Below are positions 31,701 to 42,192 of a stretch of 64,000 nt of DNA, in pieces. The first letter of the stretch is position 1, and each line of letters opens with the position of its first letter. Source of the stretch: Aphanomyces cochlioides (lineage: Eukaryota > Oomycota > Saprolegniomycetes > Saprolegniales > Verrucalvaceae); contig JAHQRK010000017.1 of NCBI GenBank assembly GCA_019828595.1, positions 1,364,001-1,428,000 of the forward strand, in the 5' to 3' direction. The notes under the pieces were generated by a model. That model was not told the origin of the DNA, searched no databases, and saw only the letters and a program-made list of their open reading frames with translations. Made by a program: the position numbers and the translations under genes.

Positions 31701-32735
31701 GTCATCACTCAGTGGTTTCAACTCCGCATGCAATTGACAAGTGCGGCAATTTTGTTTGTCGTCGCGACGTCGCTCGTTGTCCTCCGTGATCGCCTCACTG
31801 CTGGATTGATTGGCCTCGTGCTCAATTACCTCTTCACGATTCTGGGATATTTTGAGTACATGGTGGGCATGTGGTCTCAAATGGAGACCGCCATGGTCGG
31901 CCCCGAACGCATCTCCGAGTACTCGCACATTACGCAAGAAGCGCCACGAGTGATCTCAGGGGCGGTTTCCAAGGAATGGCCGACCAAAGGCGGCATTGAA
32001 TTTGAACGCATGAGTTTCCGCTACAAGGAGAACGATCCACTTGTGCTCAAAGACGTGTCTGTCCACATCCAAGCTGGTGAAAAGATTGGCATCGTTGGGC
32101 GCACGGGTGCTGGCAAGTCGAGTTTGACCATGGCACTCTTCCGCATCAACGAGCTTGCATGTGGTCGTATCAAAATTGACGGCATGGATATTGCCAAAGT
32201 TGGCGTCAAAACACTTCGCCGTGCCATTGCCATCATCCCACAAACGCCCGTCCTCTTCAAAGGAACTTTGCGCAATTACTTGGATCCGTTCGGCGAATTT
32301 ACCGACAAAGAACTTTGGTCCTGCCTTCGTAAAGTTGAATTGGTCGACCGCATTGCCAATGTGGAAGACCAATTGGACAGTCCTGTCGATGAAAACGGTG
32401 AAAACTTCAGCGTCGGCGAGCGACAAATGCTCTGCATGGCCAGAGCGTTGCTACGGCAGGCTCGAATCGTTGTCATGGATGAAGCCACTGCTGCCATTGA
32501 CCACGAGACAGATCAAAACTTGCAGCGTGCGATCCGCAAGGAGTTCTCGTCGTCGACAGTGCTCACGATTGCCCATCGGCTGGACACTGTCTTGGACTGC
32601 AACCGCATTCTTGTCTTTGATCAAGGCCGACTCGTTCAATGCAATACACCCAAAGCCTTGATCGATCAAGGCGATGGCATTTTCTTTGAGCTTTGCTCGG
32701 AAGGCGGATATCTAGACAAAATCATAAGCAAATAA
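28791..32735 (+). CDS. ABCC-type (MRP) ABC exporter, copy 4
   Basis: Intronless, 1314 residues from ATG 28791 (the frame opens earlier at a GTG, 28749). Same plan as copies 1-3: KLLYTWATPLL, TMD1, NBD1 with GSVGEGKSS, ISGGQKARVC and FILDAPLSAVDA, TMD2, and NBD2 with GRTGAGKSS, FSVGERQ and VVMDEATAAID. NBD1 has Ala at the catalytic Glu position (Ser in the others) and an ISGGQ rather than LSGGQ signature. GC-rich third codon positions, like copy 1. It converges on pseudogene copy 5 with only 19 bases between the two stop codons, so the 3' ends of the transcripts must overlap. Closest in sequence to copy 3 by eye. Confidence 0.95.
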   Translation: MRYTSTTTTAASSTSRYQSLAADPQVRDDTHHHPIERASFLSKLLYTWATPLLELGNERQLHPDDVWPLEHDNQCKNVSRIFEPKFHKSRSILTAIAATYGWRFAFVGVLQLGSVAATLYGPAVLRQMLTAMEHNTFDVQDIMMHIVTLLVVKLVQAVITAHANLDNQVLAVRITSALQHLLFQKALTLDAKCRRDKTAGEIANMFSNDIQWIINFAVFANQLWLIPVQVVVTTTMLYGVIGWATFVGFGVIVLTLVGNNHLASIQHNAFKQLMDHKDTRMKTIHEVFGAMQIVKLNAWEDQFHDKITTERARELKTLWRIFTLASMSTAVLYLGPVLVTIVTFATYTLLMQQPLSATKVFTALTLFNLLKFPLSGLPTIIASMMQALVALRRFMEFLDLAEKDPSCVLTPATAPPQVVAKYSSAGIDVAVERASFGWDNGKLLFEDLNFKIRRGEFVVVHGSVGEGKSSLCAALLGEMDKFAGTVFVGGQIAYFSQQSWIQNMSIRDNILFGKPYERSKYHRVLEACALVKDLALFPAGDRTEIGQKGVNISGGQKARVCLARACYSDADIFILDAPLSAVDAIVQNEIFTKCFLGLLKNKTILLVTHCPEIIHSNLVDRVIEIKSGRLAERVIDVKDVHESSPSSKIVPFPMRRLYSAEDDELAPGPAHGYTNELDGLLSPSLMSPFPQTFEAAMSPFEDYHVQKYDEKSPRTGRLIMDEERCHGRVATQVFKDYMAAAGGWSVFLYWVFLLTIWQCLMVASDFWLSDWSSTAAVVPPAVFLSQANYYLSVYTVMSLGCVILTMFRTLSIYTAGIRASRLLFDQMTQALLRAPMRFFDTNPLGRILNRYSNDINTVDTTIPFGVSGLISAIFATFFVVATTFYVIGAMAVFVVPLLYVYSVFGRFYVQPAREIERVNKTTKSPLLTLISESIEGALVIRAFGSKQLRRFQRMHYRNVDTNNEAAFAAQVITQWFQLRMQLTSAAILFVVATSLVVLRDRLTAGLIGLVLNYLFTILGYFEYMVGMWSQMETAMVGPERISEYSHITQEAPRVISGAVSKEWPTKGGIEFERMSFRYKENDPLVLKDVSVHIQAGEKIGIVGRTGAGKSSLTMALFRINELACGRIKIDGMDIAKVGVKTLRRAIAIIPQTPVLFKGTLRNYLDPFGEFTDKELWSCLRKVELVDRIANVEDQLDSPVDENGENFSVGERQMLCMARALLRQARIVVMDEATAAIDHETDQNLQRAIRKEFSSSTVLTIAHRLDTVLDCNRILVFDQGRLVQCNTPKALIDQGDGIFFELCSEGGYLDKIISK

Positions 32736-32754
32736 TTGTAAGATAAACTTTGAA

Positions 32755-35700
32755 CTATCCCACACGATGGCTTCGAGTTCGCAAGCGCACTTCAAAGTTG
32801 ATTACGAGCTTCTTCTGGAGTCTATCTTCGCTTGCCGTCAATTTGTCCAAGTAGCCGCCTTCACGGCACAATTCAAAGAAGATGCCGTTGCCTTGGCTAA
32901 TGAGCGACTTGGGGGAAACACATTGCTCGAGTCGACCGTGGCCAAAGACAAGAATGCGATCGCAGTCCAAGACTGTGTCCAGCCGATGCGCAATCGTGAG
33001 CACTGTTGACGATGCAAATTCTTTTCGAATCACGCGTTGCAAGTTTTGATCTGTCGTGGTGTCAATGGCTGCCGTGGCTTCGTCCATCACGACAATCTTG
33101 GCCTGACGCAGCAAAGCTCTAGCCATGCAAAGCATTTGGCGTTCGCCCACACTGAAGTTTTCGCCATTCTCTTCGATCGGACACTCCAAATCAGGCCTTG
33201 GGAACAATTAATGGAAAATCCCTTATATGGCCCTACTTTTTACGGCATAATTGAGGGGGGTCGCTTCTCTGATACCCGTAACAATGGCTATAACGACCCA
33301 ACACGGACATGGTTATTGCAATCATTAATGAAAAGGGCCCTGGTGATCGGCGTCATGGTTGAAATGGTCATATTTAATGTGCTCTGGGTCACAATGGCCC
33401 TGATAACGGCTGTTGATGCATGAGATTCCCTCATCCAGGGAAGCTCGGCTTCCTTACCGCTGGGCAACTTCTGCTGGCAGAAGAGTACGAGCAATACATT
33501 CTCTAATGTTAAAATACATAAAGTACTTCATGTGCAAGAACCACATACAATCTAAGCGATTCATTGCTCAAGACCTAAGCTTTGTCCTTCCAACTTCCAA
33601 AATAGTGGAGCGACTTTTTTCAAAGGCAAAGCTTGTCTTGTGTTGTGTGCTGAGGTCTGAGCCATAACCAGCCACGCACAGGCGTGTCCCACGGGCGACA
33701 GCCGAGTGCCGTACTTTCTGGAAAGATGCAACAAGATGAAGCTGTGTATTGCATGCTTAGTTGAAGACAACGAGATCTTGCGACCGGTCGGCCCAAAGGG
33801 TGCAGCGCAACCCTTCAGCCAGCACCAGGTCCAGATCGTCAGTTCCAAATTGGTTCCGTATTGGGTTCTACTGGGATAAGTTAATCAATTGCATTTCCAT
33901 GGAGGCGGCACTCCCCTACCAGTGTGTTGATAGACTTACCGCGGGTAGTTTCACCACATCTTGACGATTGTCGTTGCTTCCAGTGAATTTCGAAATGGAT
34001 CTATTTTTAGCCGCCAATCAGCGCATTTGGGATGTCCAACTTCTTCAGCTTTGAAGGTAGACTAGCTGCATAAAGATGAATATGTACTGGTGCTGTTCCA
34101 TACTGCGCCTAAGGGTCTAAGGGAACCCTTGGGCCATATGAACATATTGCCCTAATTACGCTGAGTGTCCGAGCAAACTACCCTAGTTATGTCTAGCTAT
34201 GGATCCACAATCCCTAGATATGGCAACAGATTTGTGTTCCACCACTAGATAGGATGTCCTCGGCGTCCTCCAGCCCTTCTTTTCCATAATATTTTTCCAA
34301 GCCTTGCTCCAAATTACCCGAAATGCGCTCCACTAACTCAACCTTGCGAAGGCACAACATTAGCTGGTCGTCTGAGAATTCGCCAAACGGATCCAAGTAG
34401 TTTCGCAGTGTCCCCTTGAAGAGGACGGGCTCTGTGGAATAATAGCAATTCCACTGCGGAGAGTCTTGACACCAACTTTGGCAATATCCATGCCATCAAT
34501 CTTGATACTGCCAGTCGCAAGCTCGTTGATGCGGAAGAGAGCCATGGTCAAACTGGACTTGCCAGCACCTGTGCGCCCAACAATACCAATCTTTTCACCT
34601 GCTTCGATGTGGACATTCACGTCTTTGAGCACGAGTGGGTCGTTCTCCTTGTAGCGGAAGCCCACGTTCTGGAAGACAATGTCGCCTTTGGTCGGCCATT
34701 CCTTGGTCACAGCTCCAGATATTAACCGAGGGGCTTCTGGCTCAATCTTGCAATACTCAATCACTCGCTCGGGGCTGACCATGAAGGTTTCAAACTTGGC
34801 GTAGGCTGGAATGAGGTACTCGAGTAAATCAAGGCTTGAGAAGACGTAGTTGAGGCATAAGCCCATAAGGCCAGCAGTGAGTTGGCCTCGCATGACAACC
34901 AAAGACGTTGACACAATCAATAAGACAGCAGCGCTGGTGAGCTGAATGCGCAGAGCAAACCATTGTGTGGTAATTTCTTTGGCAAACATGGACTCGTTCG
35001 AGGTGTCGACATTTCTAAAGTGGAGGCGCTGGAAGCGGCGCAATTGCTTGTCACCGAATGATCGGATGACAAGGACGCCTTCGATTGCCTCGGAGATCAA
35101 GTTGAGCAATGTCGACATGGTGATCTTGTTGACACGCTCCAGTTCTCTCAGGGGTTTGACATAGAAATATCCCATCACAATGTACATGTACGCAAGGGGG
35201 AGAATGAACAAACCCAACGCTTGGGTCATGTAAATTGCAGTGGCCATTGTGCACACCGTTAGGAAAGTGGATGAAATGATAAATCCTCCCCAAAATGGAA
35301 TATCAACATCCATAGTGGATGTGTTGTTTGTGTATCGATTGAGAATGCGGCCGACAGGATTTTGGTCAAAGAAGCGCATGGGAGCACGGAGTAAGGCAGA
35401 ACTCATTTGGTCAAAAAGCGATGTGGAAGCACGCAAGCTGCCGGAATACATGGTCAACGAGCGCAAAATAGTCGCGGCTACTGCAAATAGCGACAACAGT
35501 GCATAGATTGACAAGTAGTAGGTCGACTGGTTGACAAACTACTTGGATGAAACATTGTTGACTGAATTTGTCCACACATTGAGCCACAAATCACTCGAGA
35601 TCATCAATCCTTGCCAAAGAAGCAAGCTGAGCAGCAAAACGAGCGCCGTGCACCAGCCGCCACCAGCTTCGAAGTAAGTTTTGTACTCATCTCCAGATAC

Positions 35701-37848
35701 ACTGCCTTCAGAGCGCTCCTCTTCGAGAACGAGTTGACCGCTAGCTTCGACAAATTTGTCACTAGATACTTTTTTGACAGGAGTAAACAGTGGATTGCCA
35801 GAACCATGGAGTGGAGTGGAAATCGATGGTGAAATTAGCGAGCCGGAGTTGTAAGTAGCATCATAACGAGGTGGTTCTTCCACAACAACGTCATCATCGG
35901 CTTCAAAGACATATCGAGCAGGACGAGCTGGCAAGGGCTTGACTAAAGGTTCCAACTTAGTCTTTCGGCTCGCGACGACAGATTCAATTAGTTGACCATC
36001 CTTGATTTCGATCAGACGATCAATGTACTCGGATCCAATAATGTCTGGGGAATGCGTGACCAAAAGTATCGTCTTATTGCGCAATAAACCGAGAAAGCAC
36101 TTGGTGAAAATTTCATTTTGCACGATGGCATCCACAGCTGAAAGCGGTGAGTCCAAAATGAAGATATCGGCGTCACTATAGCATGCTCGAGCCAAACAAA
36201 CGCGAGCCTTTTGACCGCCAGACAAGTTGATTCCCTTTTGACGAATCTCAGAACGATCGCCACCAGCAAAGAGAGACAAATCCTTCACCAAGGCACATGC
36301 CTCAATCACTCGATTGTACTTTTCTCGATCGTACGGCTTGCCAAAGAGAATATTCTCACGAATGGTCAAGTTTTGGATCCAAGATTGCTGTGAACAGTAA
36401 GCGACGCGACCAGCGATAAAGATGTTTCCATTGAATTTGGCCATTTCACACAGCAAGGCAGCACAGAGAGAGGATTTGCCTTCTCCAACAGATCCATGGA
36501 CAACGACAAACTCGCCATTCTTGATAGTCAAATTGGAATTCTTGAAGAGAGGTTTGTCAGCATTCCATCCAATGCTGGCATCTTCGACAGCTATAGCAAT
36601 ATACTCTTCAGAATACTTTTTTACTTTGTCCGCTGGAGCAGTGGAGGGAGTCCAGACGACATCGCTCTTCTTTTCATTCATGTTGAGGAATTCCATGACT
36701 CGCTTCATGGAGACAAACGCTTGCAGCGTTGTTGCCAAAACGTAAGTGAGCGTTGAAAAGGGGTACTTGAGCATTGTAAAGTAGCTCAACGCTGTGAAAA
36801 GCTTGGACGCAGGTAGAGTTTATTGCTGGATCAAGGTTTACGAAGCAAACGACGCAATCGTGACGAGAGCAGGGCCAAGGTAGAGCAGCACGCCACTGAG
36901 TGTAAACCACACTGAGATGTTCCACAGAAACATCACTTCTAGATTGCGCTCCACGCCAAGCTTTTCAGCAAACTTCTCTTCCCAGGCATTCAACTTGATG
37001 ACTTGAATCGCCCCAAATATCTCATTGATCACTTTCATTCGAACGTCGCGCTGCCCCATGAGCGAGCCGAAATTTCTTTCAATCCCCATCGATACCCACT
37101 GGTTGGCAAGCAGTGTGATGATTATGACGCCAGCACCAACAAAGGTAGACCATCCGATGACTTGGTACAGCAAAAACAACGTAAAGATGATCTGCACTGG
37201 TAGGATCCAAAGTTGTTTCGTCACGTAAGAAAAGTTGAAAATTGTGCGGATGTCGGCCGAGAAGTAGTTAGAAATATCACCAAGAGACTTGTTTTGACGG
37301 GTTGTAGCATCGAGACGCAACGCCTTCTGGAACAACAGGTGCTGTAACGCTGAAGTAACCTTGACAATCACAAGCTGGGTTTGGATTTCCGAGTGCGCAG
37401 TCAGCAAGGCAGCAAGAATGCGCAGGGCAAAGAGTGTTCCAATCAATTGAAGACTATATGTCACATCAAATCCACCAGGGGCTTCCATGGACGAGACGAT
37501 TTGCTGCAAGATATATGGGCCATAGAAATCACAAGCCACTTTGACGACTTGCATCAGCCCAACGACAAGCATATCGAGTCCAAACGCACGAGTAATCGCC
37601 CGCATGATGGACTGCGTTTTCTCCAATTCAGGTTCGAAAAGACGTCCAACGACGCTACATTTGTTCTCCTCCTGCAATGGCCAAATGTCATCTATCTCGA
37701 GCTGTCTTTCATTGCCGAGGCGAAGCAGCGGCGTCGCCCACGAAAAGAAGAGCTTTGAGAAGATTCCTGCCTCTTCTAGCGGGTGGTGCGCTCTATCCAG
37801 CGAGTTCTCCTCCACGTCCACCGCTTGGTCCTTCGCGCCTTTTCTCAT
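32755..37848 (-). pseudogene. ABCC-type exporter copy 5, disrupted by a hAT transposon, three stops and a frameshift
   Basis: Read from ATG 37848 (MRKGAKDQ; the frame opens from a TTG at 37893) the sequence follows copies 3 and 4 across the whole gene: TMD1, NBD1 (GSVGEGKSS, LSGGQKARVC, FILDSPLSAVDA), TMD2 and NBD2 (GRTGAGKSS, FSVGERQ, VVMDEATAAID). Lesions: in-frame TAA at 36838-36840 and 36820-36822 (end of TMD1), in-frame TAG at 35539-35541 (start of TMD2), a 1-base deletion near 34430 just after IIPQ in NBD2, and a 1115-bp hAT element at 33192-34306 between VERIS and ENGENF. Two of its three stops are 15 bases apart. The C-terminus carries about 30 codons beyond the usual end. Point lesions may be sequencing errors; the insertion is not. 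Confidence 0.93.
33192..34306 (+). mobile_element. hAT-family transposon remnant in the ABCC pseudogene
   Basis: The insertion is flanked by an exact 8-bp direct repeat, CTCCAAAT, at 33184-33191 and 34307-34314, the duplication size characteristic of hAT elements. Ends are imperfect inverted repeats: CAGGCCTTGGGAACAA at the left and CAAGGCTTGGAAAAAT (reverse complement) at the right, close to the YARNG terminal consensus. On + at 33590-33640 a frame reads LPTSKIVERLFSKAKLVL, matching the C-terminal dimerisation motif of hAT transposases; the remainder is not an intact gene. It is an internally deleted, non-autonomous copy. Confidence 0.88.
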
Positions 37849-38021
37849 CTCGACAGCAAAATTGGAAATGAATACGATGTTCAGATCTTCCAAGGACTGG
37901 TCAAAATAGTTTATTTAGCTAGGAAAATTGAATTAATTTGACTAAACTCATTATTAATTGAGTGAATTCACTTTTTTGGTCATTTTATATCTATATATTC
38001 AAGTATCAGTCAAAATATACC

Positions 38022-38111
38022 ATGACTGGGTCAAAGTGGCCATCATCAGATGGTGCATCACATGACGAGGAACCAGAAGAGCCCTCGCCACATGAGTCGT
38101 GTGAAACGAGG
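38022..38111 (+). other. Possible orphan first exon
   Basis: An ATG at 38022 opens 30 codons rich in Ser, Glu and Pro (with SHDEEPEEPSPHES), ending exactly before a consensus donor GTAAGAGTT at 38112. No continuing exon was found in the following 600 bases. The region 37849-38731 otherwise holds no gene I can support. Confidence 0.2.
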
Positions 38112-39104
38112 GTAAGAGTTTCTAGCCTACGCTTTTGACTAGACTGAGCTGCATGGGATGGGCTGTACAGTAATCTCAAGCGTTATACCTGGATGAACAT
38201 GAACACGTGCGGAAATGTGTTGATCGAAAGTGGGTGCTTTGGACATGATGCTCGCGGCCCAATGCAAGAGGGCCATCTACCCAAAAGAAATTCGTATGCA
38301 TGAGCGAGCAAGGAATTGATGAGAGGAACATTGGCTTCTATCCTTCTAAGGTACTTGATAGCTAACGATCTTGGCGTCAAAATGCGTTAGGCGGCACGGG
38401 TGGATGCGTTTCCAAATTAGCTGACTAGGATCCAAAGCGTGCTATCCAACAGGGTCCTATCCAATGGATTAGATGGAGATACTCAGACAAGTTTGACCTG
38501 ACACTGCGCTCAAAGGTCATTGATCGATGGCACGTGTCCAAGAGGCCAGCTGTGAATTGCGAAAGTGCTTGATAGATTCTTGTAAAATGAGATAAGCGAA
38601 TCTACAACTGACCAGTACAAATCCGATCCAAGAAACGCACAGACCGGTAACAATTTTCCATGGACATGAACATGGCATAAAGTTATTAATCCTCTGAACG
38701 AATAAATGTAGCAGTGACATCCCATTCACACTCAATAGATCTCCAACATGGCATTGGGATCCTTGGCGTACTTGATTTGTTGCGGTCAAAGAGATCTTGC
38801 ATCGCGTCGATGTAGATCTTGTGGTACTTTTCAACGTCTTCACGCGTTGGATTGGGAATCGTCGGCAATTGAATGGGTTTCCCAACTACAGTGGTGAGCT
38901 CAGCAGATCGGAGTGGCATATAGAAGCACCACCACGCTCCAATGGCCAGAACGCTGGAGATTTTGAATTTATTGAGCCACATGCGGAATGGAAGGAACCA
39001 AGTGAGAGCATGGTAGGTCATTTCTTCACCGAAATGGTAGGATGGGTAGATCTTGTAGCCATATTGGAGGCCATACTTGATGACCCAGCGCGTTTCTTGA
39101 TGTA

Positions 39105-39640
39105 ACGTAAATCATCATGAGTGAGCATGGCATCGTGAGTGAGCATGGCATCGTGAGTGAGCATGGCATCGTGAGTGAGCATGGCATCGTGAGTGAGCAC
39201 TAGTAGAAATTAAGGAGAAGAACCTCCATATTTCAATGTTTTTATTTATTCGGAAGCCGGATAAATGGCGCGCTTTCTGCAAAATCTGAACTGTTGCTTC
39301 TCTTATCCGCAAAACTTATATCTCTCAAATTTAATATTTTCCTTTGAATATTTATACCCTAAACCTTAAGATCTCACCTGACTGTGATACTTTATTCATG
39401 ATTAAATTGTGTGCTCACTCACGATTCCCAAAAAGTAAGCAAAATGAAACTTTGGACATCATTAAGGACTCGTAATGGAAACTAAAATCGCTTACTTTTT
39501 GTCTGTTCTTTGAATTCAAAATTCAATATATATATCTATCGTTTGCGACTTGAACTAGAAAAAAACTCGCAAAACTTATTGAAATACTTGCGCTTGAACT
39601 TTTCGGTTCCAAACTTGTGCTCACTCATGATGATTTACGT
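39105..39640. mobile_element. MITE with 23-bp perfect terminal inverted repeats and TA duplication
   Basis: The left end starts ACGTAAATCATCATGAGTGA and the right end is its exact reverse complement over 23 bases. TA flanks both ends (39103-39104 and 39641-39642), and removing the insert plus one TA restores the Tyr codon of the neighbouring intact gene. 536 bp, AT-rich, no transposase: a Tc1/mariner-type miniature element. Confidence 0.92.
39119..39199. repeat. 18-bp tandem repeat, 4.5 copies, inside the MITE
   Basis: The unit GAGTGAGCATGGCATCGT is repeated exactly four times from 39119 with a half copy to 39199. It extends the terminal repeat sequence (ATGAGTGAGCA), so the array apparently grew from the element end. 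On the minus strand it reads as repeated MLTHDA, but no gene is implied. Confidence 0.95.
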
Positions 39641-40179
39641 TAGATGCGGTGTTTTCCGTATGCATACAACGTCGCTTCTTCAAATTCACCGGGTACAAAG
39701 GCAATGTTGTTGCCGGCCTTGACGCACTTTTCAAAGTTTGGCTTGGACGCGGAATCGCATCCTGCCCAGCCGAAGACATTGGATACAATGGGCATTCTAA
39801 TCAGGACGTCCGCAACCAGCAAGTGGAAGCGGCTCCCATGCCACTTGGAGTTGATGGCGAATTGAACAAGCCATCCGCACGAGCGTATTCCATGGGGATG
39901 CTGAAGCAGCATGACTTTCGACTGCGGGACGATCTCGGTTTCATCTTCTAGTACAATCTCTTGATTCTTGAAACAGGGCTCCGAGTTGGCCCAGCAGTAA
40001 AATCGGGAAATGCGCTCGGAACAGTCGACCGGAACAAGGGGCTTCGTCGCAAAGTAGACCAACACGCAAGCCAAGATATACAAGCGAGTCCCGGGGAAAG
40101 AGATAAACGCTATCAGAGAAATCTGAATGAGCGCTATAGTTACAGCCCACGCTGAAATGATGAGTGAGATACCGAGCAT

Positions 40180-41280
40180 GATAGACAATCAGGCGCTCTC
40201 TTGAACTTGGCAAGTGGTAAATTGAATTGTGAATTGTGAGTTTGACCTTCTACTTGGCCATCCATCCTTCTGAAGGCGCCACGACGAAAGCAGATCTTTG
40301 GACATGCTTCAAGATCGCTGCACGCTGACACACACCAAAGCACAACCCCTTGCACAACCATCAGCTTGAAAGAGACACGACCGCGGTAACCCCCAGCAGC
40401 ATGCTGGACAAGGTGCATCTCTCTTGACATGACCTGCAAAGGTACACTTGCGTGCCTGTACTCCACACGTTATCACCAAGTTGATTAGCCTTGTAATGGT
40501 TCACTTTGCGGTCGCCCGCCTTACGCAGCGAGCTAGTTAGCCCTGGAGCGCTGGACTTGCTCCAGAACATTGAATGGGTCAGGTTGATTCATGCGTGAGC
40601 GGCAACGTTGAACCGTGTTGGCCTCAATGCCCCTTGCACTTGCACGGCAATGACGCCAGGGCAATCGTAATGACTCAAAGAGACGTTGTCTCTGGTCCAG
40701 CGTCTAGCTGAGCCACACGATAAGCTTTGTACTCTTCCGTTGTCTACACCAGGAGAACGACACGATCTCTGTGATCGGCTTTGGGTGTCCTTTTCCCCGT
40801 GCTGATACATGCGCTAGCCGCCGAATTCACACAGCAAATCTCACAGACACAGCAGATTCAAACCTGCCTTGATACTCTCATCCTTGTGAGGATTCAAATC
40901 CCTGCAAGGTAGCACTCAGAGTTAGCAACGCTGCGTTCAATCCGAAGAGACAGTGTCCATGGATGTAGTCAGGTACAACGTGGCTGCGTGACGATCAAGC
41001 AAGTCATATCCTGATCGAATCTGCCCTGCGTTCAGGTCTGACAGCACGTACTGATTTCAACAAGTGCACACAGTAACAAGACATCCTTCAGAGCTAAGCT
41101 AATGCTCATTCTTTCCATGATTAGTGATACCGTGTCAGTAGGTCACTGTAGCTGCATGAGATATCCGCCATCAATGAACACTACTGAGCTAACAATCCAT
41201 CCCTCAGCGTAGACTCCAAGTCAACAAGAGTGACAAAAAACAATGATCGATAGATTGCAAAGCAATAAACATCCTGCCCA
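40180..41280. other. Intergenic region between DGAT2 copies
   Basis: About 1.1 kb with no supported gene, repeat or RNA. A T-loop-like string (GGATTCAAATCC near 40880) does not fold into a tRNA. Confidence 0.45.
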
Positions 41281-42192
41281 CTAATAGATTTCCAACACGG
41301 CCTTGGGGTCCTTGGCGTACTTGACTTTGTTGCGGTCAAAGAGATCTTGCATCGCGTCGATGTAGATCTTGTGGTACTTTTCAACATCTTCACGTGTTGG
41401 ATTGGGCGTCGTCGGCAATTGAATGGGTTTGCCCACTACTGTGATGAGCTCAGCGGATCGGAGAGGCATGTAGAAGCACCACCACGAGCCAAATGGCAAG
41501 ACACCAGGGAGCTGGAATTTGTTGAGCCACATGCGGAATGGAAGGAACCAAGTGAGAGCATGGTAGGTCATTTCTTCACCGAAATGGTAGGATGGGTAGA
41601 TCTTGTAGCCATATTGGAGGCCATACTTGATGAACCCAGCGCGTTTCTTGATGTAGATGCGATGCTTGCCGTATTCGTACAGCGTCGCTTCTTCAAATCC
41701 ACCAGGCATGAAGGCAATGTTGTTGCCGGCCTTGACGCACTTTTCAAAGTTTGGCTTGGACGCTGACTCACTGCCACCCCAGCACAAGACGTTGGATACA
41801 ATGGGCAGTTGAGTCAGAATTTCAGCGAGAAGCATGTGGAAGCGACTGTTGAACCACTTGAAATGAATGGCGACATGGGTTGTCCATCCACAGCAGAGAA
41901 TTCCATGGGGATGTTGCGATAGGATAACTTTGGAGTCGGGGAAGATAGGAGTGTCGTCTTCGCAGACAATTTCTTGCCTCTTGAAATAGGGCGTCGTGTT
42001 GGCCCAGCAATAAAACTTGGACACTCGTTCCGAATACTTGACTGGAAAGAGAGGACGCGTGCCGTAGTAGATCGCCAAGAACGCCAAAATGTACGGGCGG
42101 CTGTCGGGCAATAAAATGAACGCAACCAACGCCACTTGACTCAGCAGGATCGTGCCGACCCACGCTGTGAAGATAATCGAGATGCCCAACAT
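41281..42192 (-). CDS. DGAT2-type acyl-CoA:acylglycerol acyltransferase
   Basis: 303 residues from ATG 42192 (MLGISIIFTAW); the frame is open upstream to 42213 and a longer N-terminus via an upstream exon near 42332 (MEIIFGK, then GTAAGG) cannot be excluded, but I found no join in phase. N-terminal hydrophobic hairpin (about 1-50), then the family motifs: QHPHGI (acyltransferase HPHG), NNIAFMPGGFEEA, IKKRAGFIK and VVGKPIQLP near the C-terminus. The family makes triacylglycerol from diacylglycerol (or acylates monoacylglycerol or wax alcohols) in the ER membrane; the substrate cannot be told here. Intact, next to a dead copy in the same orientation and a divergent one on the other strand. Confidence 0.9.
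   Translation of the reverse strand: MLGISIIFTAWVGTILLSQVALVAFILLPDSRPYILAFLAIYYGTRPLFPVKYSERVSKFYCWANTTPYFKRQEIVCEDDTPIFPDSKVILSQHPHGILCCGWTTHVAIHFKWFNSRFHMLLAEILTQLPIVSNVLCWGGSESASKPNFEKCVKAGNNIAFMPGGFEEATLYEYGKHRIYIKKRAGFIKYGLQYGYKIYPSYHFGEEMTYHALTWFLPFRMWLNKFQLPGVLPFGSWWCFYMPLRSAELITVVGKPIQLPTTPNPTREDVEKYHKIYIDAMQDLFDRNKVKYAKDPKAVLEIY

Larger units (their letters stand above)
38732..40179 (-). pseudogene. DGAT2-type acyltransferase, disrupted by a MITE and two 1-bp deletions
   Basis: The minus strand aligns throughout with the intact copy at 41281-42192: MLGISL at 40179, the HPHG motif of DGAT2/MGAT acyltransferases (QHPHGIRSCGW), SASKPNFEKCVKAGNN, PGEFEEA (PGGFEEA in the intact copy), then after the insertion YHALTWFLPFRMWL, VVGKPIQLP and LEIY at the stop (38732-38734). 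Lesions: a 536-bp element (39105-39640) after KHRI, loss of one base near 39083 (GGGTCATC against GGGTTCATC, coding strand) and loss of one base near 38775. The enzyme family acylates mono- or diacylglycerol at the ER. Confidence 0.92.

Noticed and set aside
39119..39199. CRISPR-like short repeats
   Set aside because: Uninterrupted tandem units without spacers, inside a eukaryotic MITE.
40860..40915. Possible tRNA because of a TTCAAAT loop-like string
   Set aside because: Flanking bases do not form a T-stem, and no acceptor, D or anticodon arms can be drawn.
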